Shown: positions 35,410-44,900 of the stretch, piece by piece
How the letters are laid out: every line of letters begins with the position of its first letter
How positions within the stretch are numbered: the first letter of the stretch is position 1
Origin: Phlebopus portentosus
Taxonomy: Eukaryota; Basidiomycota; Agaricomycetes; Boletales; Boletinellaceae
Reading direction: 5' to 3'
NCBI GenBank assembly: GCA_037892935.1
Contig: JAYXKI010000004.1
Coordinates: 2,170,001 to 2,234,000, forward strand
Length of the DNA: 64,000 bases
The notes under the pieces: generated by a model
The model's input: only the letters and a program-made list of their open reading frames with translations
The model's database searches: none
Told to the model about the DNA's origin: nothing
Position numbers and translations under genes: made by a program

Positions 35410-38400
35410 TTGGACTTGTTAAAATATAATCGTCCGGTTGTACAATATCAAGATGCGAATACCAGTGACGGTTTCATCCTTCGAAAGATCCTTACCGACG
35501 TACTGCCAGATGAATCTGAAGATGACAACGATGACTTCGAAGTCTATGAAGATTTATTTGTCAGAAGAACAGATGCGCAAGCAGGCGAATTGAGAGAGGA
35601 AGAGCGGAATCAAACCGCTATAAAAAATGAGGTTGTGGCGGAAGCACCTTACCGCGAGAACGTTGTTGCTCAGGCGAATGTCACTGAAGCAGTGTGGGAT
35701 GTAGTAGGCAGACGCGCGGCTGAGGTATGGCGCGAGGGCATTGTGGACGCAGATCAGTTCGTGCGACGGGCGGGAGGAAAGGAGTTAGACGCCTTCGTTA
35801 GCATCGTACACCCAAAGGTAGCAGGTGATGACGAAGTAGACTTGTCGAACCCCCTACTCGAAGAGGAAAACTTCATTGATGCTCATGCACTGATCGACTC
35901 AGGGTGCACGGGCTCATGCATCGATGAAGGTTTTGTCAAACGGTATGGTTTCCCCACCCAAAGGTACATTCGGCCTAGACCAGTCTTCAATGCTGACGGG
36001 ACAAGCAATGAGGCTGGATTGATCAAGGAATACGTAGTCGTACGAATGTTCTTTGGGAAACACGAGGAAGAGATTCGACTGGCAGTGACATCCTTAGCGT
36101 CAAGCAACATCTTCCTCGGACATGACTGGTTGACGAAGCATAATCCTGAGATTGATTGGAGGTTAGGAACAGTTAAGTTCACCCGTTGCCCTGATGAATG
36201 TGAGTCGCCACTGTCGAGCGAGGAGATAGATGAAGAGTTTGTGAGGAATGTGCGGATGAAGGAAGCGGCAAAATGGCCACCTTATCTGGAGGAATACGCC
36301 GACGTCTTTAGTGAGGAATCGTTCGAACGCTTACCAAACCACCGAACGTGGGACCACGCTATTGACCTGAAACCGGATTTCAAACCCAGTGACTGCAAGG
36401 TTTACCCGTTATCGCCAAAAGAACAAGAAGCGATGAAGGAGTTCATTGAGGACAACCTAGCGTCAGGACGTATCCGACAGTCGAAGTCTCCAATGGCGTC
36501 ACCATTCTTCTTTATCAAGAAAGAGGATGGGAGCTTACGAGCAATCCAAGACTATCGAAAGCTCAATGAAGGGACGGTCAAGAACAAATACCCGTTGCCA
36601 CTGATAAATGAGCTCATCGACAAGGTTAAGGATGCAAGGTACATCACGAAGCTCGACGTTCGTTGGGGATACTACAACATCCGGATTCGCGAGGGAGACG
36701 AGTGGAAGGCAGCGTTCCGGACAAATCTAGGCTTATTTGAACCCACAGTCATGTTCTTCGGCTTGTGTAATGCGCCAGCGACGTTCCAAGGCTTTATGAA
36801 TGACATCTTTCGAGAGCTAATTCATGAGGGTATTGTCATCATTTACCTCGATGACATTCTCATCTTCTCGAATGATCTAGAAGAACACCGCAGACGCACC
36901 AAACGAGTCTTTGAGATCCTTCGCCAAAACGGACTTTTCCTAAAGCCGCAGAAGTGCGAGTTCGAAGTTGATACAGTCAAGTACCTCGGGCACATTATTG
37001 GCAATGGCGAAGTTCGAATGGATCCCAAGAAGACGGCGGCAGTACAGGACTGGCCAGTTCCAAGGAACGTCCACGAACTGCAACAATTCCTGGGATTAGG
37101 AAATTGGTTGCGACGTTTTGTTAAGGATTACAGTTCGATCGTCAAACCCTTGACTACCCTAACGGGTAAGGTGGAATGGAAATGGGGCGAAGATGAGCAG
37201 GCAGCGTTTGAGGAATTGAAGCGTCGTTTGAGTAGTCCTCCCGTGTTAGCGATACCCAACAACGAAGACCCTTTCCGTGTAGAAGCAGATGCGTCGGACT
37301 TTGCGACGGGTGGAGTCCTTCTCCAGAAACAAGACGGTAAATGGAAGGTGATCGCTTATCGGTCGTCAACATTCCTAGAGGCAGAGCGAAACTATGAGAT
37401 TTACGACAAAGAAATGCTCGCCATTGTTCAAGCTCTAAAGGAATGGCGACAATATCTCCAGGGAGCTAACCAACCTTTTGAGGTATGGACAGACCATGCA
37501 AATCTAACGTACTTCCGATCGCCGCAGAAGTTAAATCGTCGACAAGCTCGTTGGCGACTCGATTTAGCTGAGTTTGATTTCACGCTAGTCCATAAACCCG
37601 GAAAGACGTTGGGAAAAGCTGATCTGTTGTCACGCCGGGCGGATTATGACAAGGGCGAGCGCGATAATGAGAACGTGACTTTCATCAAGAAGGAATGGCT
37701 GGTTAGAGGAATGGTTCAGACGTCAAGAGAAGTACTCGTTGAAAAGGTCGTGGAAGCGCAGAGACAAGAGGACGAGGGAGTGAGGCCGAAGGACGTCGAG
37801 AAGAGAGGGGACATGTGGAGAAAGGGCCGCCGACTATATGCACCAGCGAGCATCAGAGAGGACATCATGAAGGAACACCATGACTCGACCCTGGCAGGAC
37901 ATCCAGGAGCAACAAAGATGATCCAGCTGATAGCACGCAGGTACTGGTGGCCGAGGATGAGTGCAGATGTGCGGGTGTACGTGCGGGGGTGTGATCGTTG
38001 TCAGCGGACGAAGGCTCTAAGGACAACGAGAGCAAAGGTTTTGCACCCTAATGAGGTGCCGGAGGCGCCATGGCAGATTGTCACGGTCGACCTAATCGGA
38101 GAGTTGCCAGAATCGAATGGGTTCAATGCGATTTGCGTAGTGGTCGATCGCTTTAGCAAACAAATCCATGCAATTCCAACAACGACAAAGTTAACGGCGG
38201 AAGGCATGGCTAGGATCTACAGAGACCACGTCTTCCGATTACATGGACTACCACGGAAGATCATTCATGACCGAGGGGTGCAATTCGACGCAAAGATGAT
38301 GAAGGAGTTGTACAAGCTCCTCCACATTGAAGGCAACCCATCGACAGCGTATCACCCACAAACTGACGGACAGACGGAGCGGGTTAATCAGGAACTAGAA

Positions 38401-39234
38401 CAATACCTGCGGCTATACGTCAACCATCGGCAGTCGGACTGGGCGGACTGGCTAGCTCTCGCAGAATTCGCATACAACAATCGTGAACATTCAGCGACAA
38501 AGCTATCTCCCTTCTTCGTCAATACGGGAATGCACCCCTTAGACTTCACGGGGGTTGGAACGGCATCATCGAACCTGTCAGCAGAAGAATTTGCCAAACA
38601 TGTCAAGGAGGTGCACGAACTCGCTCAAGGTAACCTAACCCAAGCAAACAAAGACATGAAACGTTTCTACGACCGCCATGCTGGGAAGTCCATTACCTAT
38701 GAGGCAGCGCAGAAAGTCTTCTTAGATGGACGAAATATCAAGACGATCCGACCGACGAAGAAGATGGATGATAAATGGTTCGGTCCCTTCGAGGTAGTGG
38801 AAAAGGTTGGCGCAAGCGCATACAGACTCAAACTACCGAAGACCTGGAAGAAGGTCCATCCAGTTTTCAATGAGATCTTGCTCAAACCAGCCGTCCAACC
38901 ATCCTTTGAATCGCAGAAGAAACCACCTCCACCACCGCCAGTGATCATTGATGAGCAGGAAGAGTACGAGGTTGAAGAAATACTCGACTCGCGTCTGCAT
39001 CGAGGCAAGCTCCAATTCCTGGTCAAGTGGGTTGGATATGAGGAAGCGACTTGGCAGCCAGAATCTGACGTCAAGGATAATGTGCAGGAGTCAATTCAAG
39101 AATTCTACCGCAAACATCCTGGAGCTCCAAGGAAGTTAACGATACCTCGACAAAGCCTGCGAGCGCTGTACAAGTTCACGTCCTCAGAAGGCTTATGTGG
39201 TTGGTCGGGACGCCCAACCTTGAAGGGGGGGTGA
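35410..39234 (+). CDS. pol: Ty3 Pol polyprotein with chromodomain (1274 aa)
   Basis: Encodes the replication and integration enzymes. Protease: ALIDSGCTGS with catalytic Asp near 163. RT: IQDYRKLNEGTVKNKYPLP and active site YLDDILIFS (Asp 481/482). RNase H: FRVEADASDFATGG and YEIYDKEMLA. Integrase: zinc site with HH near 823/824 and CDRC near 861-864; catalytic D894, D954 and E990 (exact DX35E spacing). C-terminal chromodomain at about 1185-1240 (EEILDSRLHRGKLQFLVKW, then TWQPESDV), which targets integration to modified chromatin in chromoviruses. No stop or frameshift was found. The stop codon directly abuts the 3' LTR and the polypurine run AAGGGGGGG lies within the last codons. Confidence 0.96.
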   Translation: MDLLKYNRPVVQYQDANTSDGFILRKILTDVLPDESEDDNDDFEVYEDLFVRRTDAQAGELREEERNQTAIKNEVVAEAPYRENVVAQANVTEAVWDVVGRRAAEVWREGIVDADQFVRRAGGKELDAFVSIVHPKVAGDDEVDLSNPLLEEENFIDAHALIDSGCTGSCIDEGFVKRYGFPTQRYIRPRPVFNADGTSNEAGLIKEYVVVRMFFGKHEEEIRLAVTSLASSNIFLGHDWLTKHNPEIDWRLGTVKFTRCPDECESPLSSEEIDEEFVRNVRMKEAAKWPPYLEEYADVFSEESFERLPNHRTWDHAIDLKPDFKPSDCKVYPLSPKEQEAMKEFIEDNLASGRIRQSKSPMASPFFFIKKEDGSLRAIQDYRKLNEGTVKNKYPLPLINELIDKVKDARYITKLDVRWGYYNIRIREGDEWKAAFRTNLGLFEPTVMFFGLCNAPATFQGFMNDIFRELIHEGIVIIYLDDILIFSNDLEEHRRRTKRVFEILRQNGLFLKPQKCEFEVDTVKYLGHIIGNGEVRMDPKKTAAVQDWPVPRNVHELQQFLGLGNWLRRFVKDYSSIVKPLTTLTGKVEWKWGEDEQAAFEELKRRLSSPPVLAIPNNEDPFRVEADASDFATGGVLLQKQDGKWKVIAYRSSTFLEAERNYEIYDKEMLAIVQALKEWRQYLQGANQPFEVWTDHANLTYFRSPQKLNRRQARWRLDLAEFDFTLVHKPGKTLGKADLLSRRADYDKGERDNENVTFIKKEWLVRGMVQTSREVLVEKVVEAQRQEDEGVRPKDVEKRGDMWRKGRRLYAPASIREDIMKEHHDSTLAGHPGATKMIQLIARRYWWPRMSADVRVYVRGCDRCQRTKALRTTRAKVLHPNEVPEAPWQIVTVDLIGELPESNGFNAICVVVDRFSKQIHAIPTTTKLTAEGMARIYRDHVFRLHGLPRKIIHDRGVQFDAKMMKELYKLLHIEGNPSTAYHPQTDGQTERVNQELEQYLRLYVNHRQSDWADWLALAEFAYNNREHSATKLSPFFVNTGMHPLDFTGVGTASSNLSAEEFAKHVKEVHELAQGNLTQANKDMKRFYDRHAGKSITYEAAQKVFLDGRNIKTIRPTKKMDDKWFGPFEVVEKVGASAYRLKLPKTWKKVHPVFNEILLKPAVQPSFESQKKPPPPPPVIIDEQEEYEVEEILDSRLHRGKLQFLVKWVGYEEATWQPESDVKDNVQESIQEFYRKHPGAPRKLTIPRQSLRALYKFTSSEGLCGWSGRPTLKGG

Positions 39235-39692
39235 TGTAAGGACTCGAACATTTTCCTTTTCTTTTCTGACGTCATCATTTATTTTAATATTCTTTTTCTT
39301 TTCTTTTATTTTTCTTATGCGCTTATTCATCCTTTTGCCGGAACATTCCACAATGTTCTATCACGCTCACTAATCATCCTATTCCTTGTCATGTGACTTC
39401 CCATTAGGGTAGACCTTTCCCGCGCCCAAAGTCTATATAAGTAGATAGTTTGACTCTTTCGTTCCTTGTCTTTCTATTCTACTTACCTTCACTGCGACCT
39501 AGGTATCTACTCTTGTATTATTAGTTTGCTGAATTCTACTTACCTTCACTGCGACCTAGCGTTCGACGGTCTGGACTTAAGCCTCGTCTTAGCTGTCTTG
39601 ACCTGAGCGACGTGTTTGGGATTATCTCATTCACGCTTGTTTGTTGTTGTGTTGGCCTGCCTCGACTCAGTCCTTGAGCCGTCCGCCTAACA
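39235..39692 (+). repeat. Ty3 3' LTR
   Basis: 458 bp; I found one difference from the 5' LTR. It is preceded by the G-rich polypurine tract at 39222-39231 and followed by the target duplication TGCTG. Confidence 0.95.
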
Positions 39693-39697
39693 TGCTG

Positions 39698-40387
39698 GCT
39701 CGCATGATCAGTTTCATTTGCAGATTCTTCATCTTCATTTTGCTCATTACGAGTTTTATCTATTGGATTAATTTCCGTTGTGTCTTGTGATTCCCCATAT
39801 AGTAATTGGGTTAACAGAACTTTGGGTTGCTCAGGAATATTAATTCTTTCAAGGTAAGGTTCCTCAATTCTCGGTTGCGCTGCTCCCGAATGCATGAATC
39901 TGCCCTGTCTCATTACCACAACATTAATTGTTTGTGTTCCAGCATTTCTTACTCTACGAGGTCATCGTTGTTGCTGTTGATGTTGTGGTTGTTCAATCGG
40001 AGCATAATGGTAAAAACGTCTATGTTCGGTAGTAAAAGTTACACGATTTCCCTGTGAACGATTATACCGTGTTGTTGTTTGGCTCTCTCCATCTCTCTTT
40101 CCATCCACCCTGTGCCAGTCAATTCGTGCTGCTGGATATTCATCAGGTGTACTCTGTCCCGTTGTTCTGTATGAAGAGTGTGCGGTGATAGTTGACATTC
40201 TTTTACCCCAGGTCGTAATATCTCGTCATATTCGTAGTAGTTTCGGTATATCCTGTACGGAACCAAATTTTCTGGATCGCGTTCTAGGAACGTAGTAAAC
40301 GTGTATGTTCTCGTTGTTATGTGCACCGTATCGACGAATGTTAAATCCGAATAAATTTTCTTTGCGGGGTAGGCAAGGCTCATAACC
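39698..40387 (-). pseudogene. Copia gag 5' part and leader
   Basis: Minus-strand sequence between the copia 5' LTR and the Ty3 insertion point. An open frame from 39919 to the Ty3 junction (IEEPYLERINIPEQ, then an acidic stretch) continues in frame into the Gag body at 33034 once the Ty3 element and one TGCTG copy are removed. Upstream, 40383-40039 is open too (MSLAYPAKKIYSDL), but its relation to Gag is unclear. Confidence 0.6.
40377..40387 (-). other. Copia primer binding site matching the initiator-tRNA anticodon arm
   Basis: Directly next to the 5' LTR the minus strand reads GGTTATGAGCC. Its complement, GGCTCATAACC, is the anticodon stem-loop of eukaryotic initiator methionine tRNA (anticodon CAT). 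Copia-type elements are known to prime with such an internal half-tRNA fragment. Confidence 0.8.
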
Positions 40388-40554
40388 TTTTAAACAAATG
40401 AGCTTAACGGGTCTTCAGTACGAAGACATACGTACGGTGATATGAGAGGAAATGAATCCTTATATTACACGATAGCCTACCAGAGGCTTTTATATACTAC
40501 TGATACAGCACGTGCTAATGTTACATAATACAAGATAGAGTTTCCGTCTCAATA
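40388..40554 (-). repeat. Copia 5' LTR
   Basis: 167 bp, same length as the left LTR, with a few substitutions. It is followed by the target duplication ATGGT at 40555. Confidence 0.93.
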
Positions 40555-40559
40555 ATGGT

Positions 40560-41042
40560 TTCTGGGATGCTCTGAAGCTCGTCCACAGCTTTCTTGGCGA
40601 CGATGCGTATCGTAATACTTGCCAATACGGTTCTACGACTATGCCTTTGTGCTTCGCAAGTCGCACGAACTCTTCATCAAAACTCTGCGTATCGAGAAGA
40701 AAGTGCAGTGTATGCAGGAAATGGTCGGCCAAGCAAGCGAGAACTTCGACTCGCAGACCCGTTGACGCGAAGAGTCTCTTCACTTTGCAATATTCTACGA
40801 AATCGGGATGGGATACACGCCAAGGCATAGGTATCATCGTTCTGGTGCGTTCCACTACCTCGCTCTCTGTACATGTACGTGCCGAATAAATAGACACGTC
40901 TTCAGCTCGTGTCCTCCGTCGTGCTACAAACCCGCAACACTCAATGCGAGCTTCTCGGGAAGTTGTTTCGCCCAATGGAGTACGTTGGCGTGTCTCTGTG
41001 TGCGAACTATTCGCGTGATCTTATCTGTTTAGACATTCTTGA
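40560..41042 (-). other. Unassigned minus-strand open frame at the right copia junction
   Basis: A 161-codon frame (40975-40490) whose last 24 or so codons lie in the copia LTR. The host-derived part includes HFLHTLHFLLDTQSFDEEF and is open without the element, joining in frame to the sequence left of 26250. I do not recognise it. Confidence 0.3.
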
Positions 41043-41114
41043 TTGTCATTATTTCGCAGCAGAGAACAACAGGAGCAACATGAAATGCAGAATATGTGGC
41101 GACGAGGTGTCGTT

Positions 41115-42630
41115 ATGTCACTCATGAAGCGGACAACATCCCCAAGCGAACCTAAGGAACCTCTAGCGGATGCATGCCCGTCAACGAGTGAAGAATTGGA
41201 CCTGGTCTGGCAAACCAGATACAAAATACTTGAGTCGCAGGGCTATCGTCTCCGACAGCGATACAGGCCGGACTGGACACCATCGTGGCTTAAATCCAAG
41301 AGGCTTGCTCCGTCGCACGAGGATTATCCGGCTCTTTGGGTATGCGTTACTTTGAACTTACAAATGTTACTTACAATTCCTTAGAACTCCGAAGTTATCG
41401 ACTCAGTAAGAATTAAGGATGGACGAACAGTGTCCCTGAAACGGGTAGCAGACGACAGCTCAGAACTCCGGATACATCGCTTTCTTTTGGAGGATGAGAG
41501 ACTTAAAGGTCCATGCAATCATACTGCCACCCTTGTCGATCAATTTGATGATGATGATGACCCGACAATGATATACATGGTAATGCACCTTCTCCGTCAA
41601 TACGAATTGCCCGATTTTTTCGCTGTGGAAGAAGTTGTCGATTTCATGAAACAGATCCTTGGGGTATGTGATTGAATCTTGACGCTCGTTCCGTAAAATC
41701 TGCAGGATATTGCGTTCATGCACAAATCGAATGTGACTTATAGGTAGGTCGTTCAAGAACTTATCAAAGCTAGGATTACATGATTCGCCGGTGTCTTGGT
41801 AGGGACTGTTCTGACTTGAATATCATGATGGACACTGATAAAATGTTTACGAAAGCGTTTCACCCGAAAGGTGGGACGATGGACTCCACAGGTCATAGGT
41901 TTGCTCATCCAAAGCATCGACGTGACACCACTGGTTGCTACGATTGTATTGCAATGGCAGTCCTATAATGATAATAAATATAATATTACAATATTACAAT
42001 GAGGACTGTGGAATTGTGCTTTTGTACAATATGCGCCGTCTTGTTCACAATACTCTGCAGTCCTAGGACTGCCATTGTAATACAATGGAAGTAGCCACGG
42101 CCAAACGTGACATCGTTCCACGCGTCCGATCCTCTTTTATCGATTTCGGTATCTCCAATATGTTCGGTCCCGAGGAGAAAGAAAGAAAAGTTATCGAGCT
42201 CGAAGACCAAGATAAAGCGGTCCCCGAACTGTCATTGTAATAATCATACAACCCTTTCCTCGATGTCCATTATTCCCGGAAATGTCTTCAAGAAGTCATT
42301 ACTTGACATAAGTGGTGCGTACTGAAATCTTCTGATTACTTTCCTATCGACAATTGGAGATACGACAGTTTGGAGTTTCTACGCTTTCTCATAGAGGATA
42401 TGAGGCAGCCGTTTTCGCTCGTGCGCCGTAGTTCAGAGGAAATACTGGCTAACTTCAGTAGCATCGTCCTCCGGAAGTCTCTATGTTCGTTGTGGTGGCG
42501 ACTCAAGAAGAAGACTTACGGACAGGTTAAACGTTCCCTCGTGGATATCGATTCTATTACTCTCGAAGCTGTCTTTCTTTCGAAGCGAGCCAGAATATAT
42601 TACTTTCTGTCCTCCGGAAGCACGTTCTAA
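41115..42630 (+). pseudogene. A-family kinase-like gene, copy A3, disrupted
   Basis: Exons 1-3 match the family: 41115-41339, 41385-41663 (279 nt) and 41706-41743 (38 nt), with GYRLRQRYRPDWTPSWL, VSLKRV and a DLNIMMD loop. The catalytic His is Tyr (YRD for HRD). Exon 4 (from 41803) is broken after KHRRDTTG by a small palindromic insertion (41943-42086). SFIDFGIS (DFG) follows in another frame, then stops after VPELSL and a frameshift before GNVFKKS. The last exon (about 42370-42630) is open and family-like (LEFLRFLIEDM...). It cannot make a full kinase. Confidence 0.82.
41943..42086. mobile_element. Small palindromic (MITE-like) insertion in A3
   Basis: 41943-41965 (ATTGTATTGCAATGGCAGTC and on) is the reverse complement, bar one base, of 42064-42086. 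The 98-bp centre is AT-rich and non-coding. It interrupts the A3 kinase domain between the catalytic loop and DFG. A fragment of the same terminus (GTCATTGTAATAATCA) appears at 42231-42247. The target duplication is not clear. Confidence 0.65.
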
Positions 42631-42639
42631 TCATATTCA

Positions 42640-43777
42640 TCAGTCACAACCATACGTCAAGTTGTACAGTCTCTGCAGAGGCAACTGTGATTGGATGGGA
42701 AGAGCTGATGCGACTGATTGCTGTCTACTCGCGCTTTGAATGGATAAATGACATAACTCCGACATCACGTATGTACGGTATACCGTTTCTTGTGGATACA
42801 CGGAACGCGCAAGCTCTCGAAGATGACAGGGAGGGGATCCGTCATGATGATCTGCATGCCGTTTTACTATACTTTGCTATCGCCCCGACGATTTACTTGC
42901 CAGACTTTCTTGTTTGTAATATTTTCCCTCCGATGATTTCAGCTGTTTTTCTATCGCAGTTTAGACTGGAAACGGAGTCGCGAGACCAACCGAACTTCAA
43001 CTAAATACCTGTTGATGAGAAGCTTGCTCATGAAGAAAAATTACAAGGTCAGGATTGTATATTTGAACTTTCTAAATCGCTGGTGTTAGTAATCTGACAC
43101 GTTTCATCAAGTTCCATGCGCACTACCTATGCGTACATAAGAAATACATGATCCCACAACCTGCTTCCACCCGCGTTTTGCATCGAACTACGGCGTATCA
43201 ACTTGTGAGTCTATGTTATCCTGCTATGTTTTCACAGCTGTGAAATGAGCGATTTTATTGACAAACAATGATATAGGATTTGTCATGGCATATTGTTTGA
43301 TTCATGGATATGGATATGAAACAAAACTTTCCAAAGAGCAGGATAGCGGCTGCTTCGAATACAGTGTATTTTGAGGGTTCTTGTACCAGGTCTATTTCGT
43401 CGGTCCTGGTGAGGCTCAGTCTCGTCTTGACTGTCGGACACCTACGAACCTCTTCATGGCGTTTCGTCTGTACGGAGAAAGCTAATGCAAAAGGTGGCAT
43501 GCCAGTAAATATGGGTTAGCGAGTATAATTGGCGCTGTATTCACGAGTGGAGCGGTTGCATGGAGTACTCCGAAATCCCACCCTAAAATACATGTACTAA
43601 GATATTAGCCGATCTCAAACTTCGCATGTTACCCACTCGACTAATTGAGACTATATTATTCAATAAATATATGTACTTCAGTGTAAGGACGATAAAAGCT
43701 GAGTTACTGTCTCCAACGTAGGTAAATGAAGCCTCAATTCTGCGAATCATCCTCTAAATAGCGAGATTTGGTCTCGT
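42640..43777. other. Spacer between A3 and the D4 remnant
   Basis: No supported gene. A 105-codon plus-strand frame (42687-43004) has no counterpart at the other A copies and no recognisable motif. Confidence 0.4.
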
Positions 43778-44900
43778 CTAATGCTCCAAGTCATCAGTAA
43801 TATCGAGAGCCACCATGAGTTCCTGAATAATTGTCAGACCACATCTCGTTGAAGCTAACTTGAGCTTACCACCTTGGACACTTCCAACATGTGCAAATAT
43901 GTCTCCAAATGACTGATTACGTCGCATTGCTCGTCATCTCGTATGTTTCCATCTGTGACCGAAGAAATAGCGTACACCAAACTGGACGTGGATTAGCGCA
44001 GTTGTATCTGATGAGGAGGGCTGTTGCATACGGGACAAACAGTTCAAAAAGAGGGCGGATGTCTTCTACAAAGGCATGCTTTTGATGCACTAGCCTTATG
44101 AGACCGATAGCTAGCCCTTTCAGCCGTAAGCAGATGCCTCCAAATTTCTTACATAGAAACATCGTCAGAAGAACGTGGAAGGGTCGATTTCAGAATGAAA
44201 CTTACACGAGACTCGCTCAGACGCTCATCATCTACCCTCTTGTCAAACAAGCATATAAGCTTGAAAGCGAGACGCTTCAAATCGGTCTAAACCTTCGTTT
44301 CTAGATTGAAATGAGTAATGATCATATCAGAACAGTGCTTTTCTTACCAGAGTTTCCATCACCGACTTCATCTTCGAACCACCACTGCTGGATCTTGCTA
44401 GCGTGTTGATTGATCGCATCTATTAAAGTATTGGCACATCCTTCATGGCCCGGACCTTAGACATTCAAGTCAGGTAATCCATTGAAATACCTGACAGCGA
44501 AGGACTTACGTTGAAATTGCACATGCCAGTAAATTTCGAGAACGTCATCCATGTTTTGGTCGTCAAGGATACGTGGCAAGGTCTCGAAAAGATCCGAATG
44601 CTAACGGGGATAAAATGCCATATGAAGATCTGACTGATGACCTTCGCTGGCCAGAGGTTGAGAGGCTTGGGGATTGTATGCGAGCATATTCAGGATCTAC
44701 ACTCACGGTATACTCTTTATTCAATCTGCGAACATTCTCCGTCACAGACCTTATGGCCTCACCGTCGTCTTTCTTGCTAGGGGCGAAAATACGAACCCAT
44801 GTCTTTGAAGTAGAAGAATACCTCAGATTTTCAATCTGTACTTCAAGCCTTGGGAAAGTATGTTAGATAATATATCATCCATTTCGCAAAAGCTACCTAT
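43778..44900 (-). pseudogene. D-family N-terminal remnant D4, without kinase domain
   Basis: Read right to left, exons align with the N-terminal half of D1 and D2: SSYGILSPLAFGSF (D1 has SLYGLLTPLAFCS), HASKIQQWWFEDEVGDGNS (D1 ALDKWWFEDDAEHTG), TDLKRLAFKLICLFD (D1 TDIKNLALKLVYAFD), LRLKGLAIGLIRLVHQ and PLFELFVP, then SHLETYLHMLEV and ALDITDDLEH with a stop at 43778-43780, where D1 would run into its kinase domain. Lesions: a TAG replaces the Trp before TDL, and one extra T (in GATCTTTTCG) shifts the frame compared with the duplicate at 55310. No kinase part follows. It is probably a dead gene, though a kinase-less helical protein cannot be ruled out. Confidence 0.72.

Larger units (their letters stand above)
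33040..39692 (+). mobile_element. Intact Ty3/gypsy chromovirus (6653 bp)
   Basis: The 458-bp LTRs (33040-33497 and 39235-39692) appear to differ at a single base by eye (T in ACTTGAAC at 33050, C at 39245). They are flanked by the 5-bp duplication TGCTG (33035-33039 and 39693-39697). Two open frames encode Gag (33914-35368) and Pol (35410-39234). Domain order is protease, RT, RNase H, integrase, chromodomain. The element sits inside copia gag, so it is younger than the copia insertion. The near-identical LTRs and open frames suggest a very recent and perhaps active element. Confidence 0.97.
26255..40554 (-). mobile_element. Ty1/copia LTR retrotransposon, decayed and carrying nested insertions
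   Basis: Two 167-bp LTRs (26255-26421 and 40388-40554) in direct orientation are flanked by the 5-bp duplication ATGGT (26250-26254 and 40555-40559). The element reads on the minus strand in the order 5' LTR (right), primer site, gag, protease, integrase, reverse transcriptase, RNase H, polypurine tract, 3' LTR (left). Integrase before reverse transcriptase is the copia order. Its length is inflated by a Ty3 element (33040-39692) and an insert at 30650-32280. In-frame stops make it inactive on its own. Confidence 0.95.

Noticed and set aside
42687..43004. 105-codon plus-strand frame between A3 and D4
   Set aside because: No counterpart near other A copies, no known motif, no supporting splice context.
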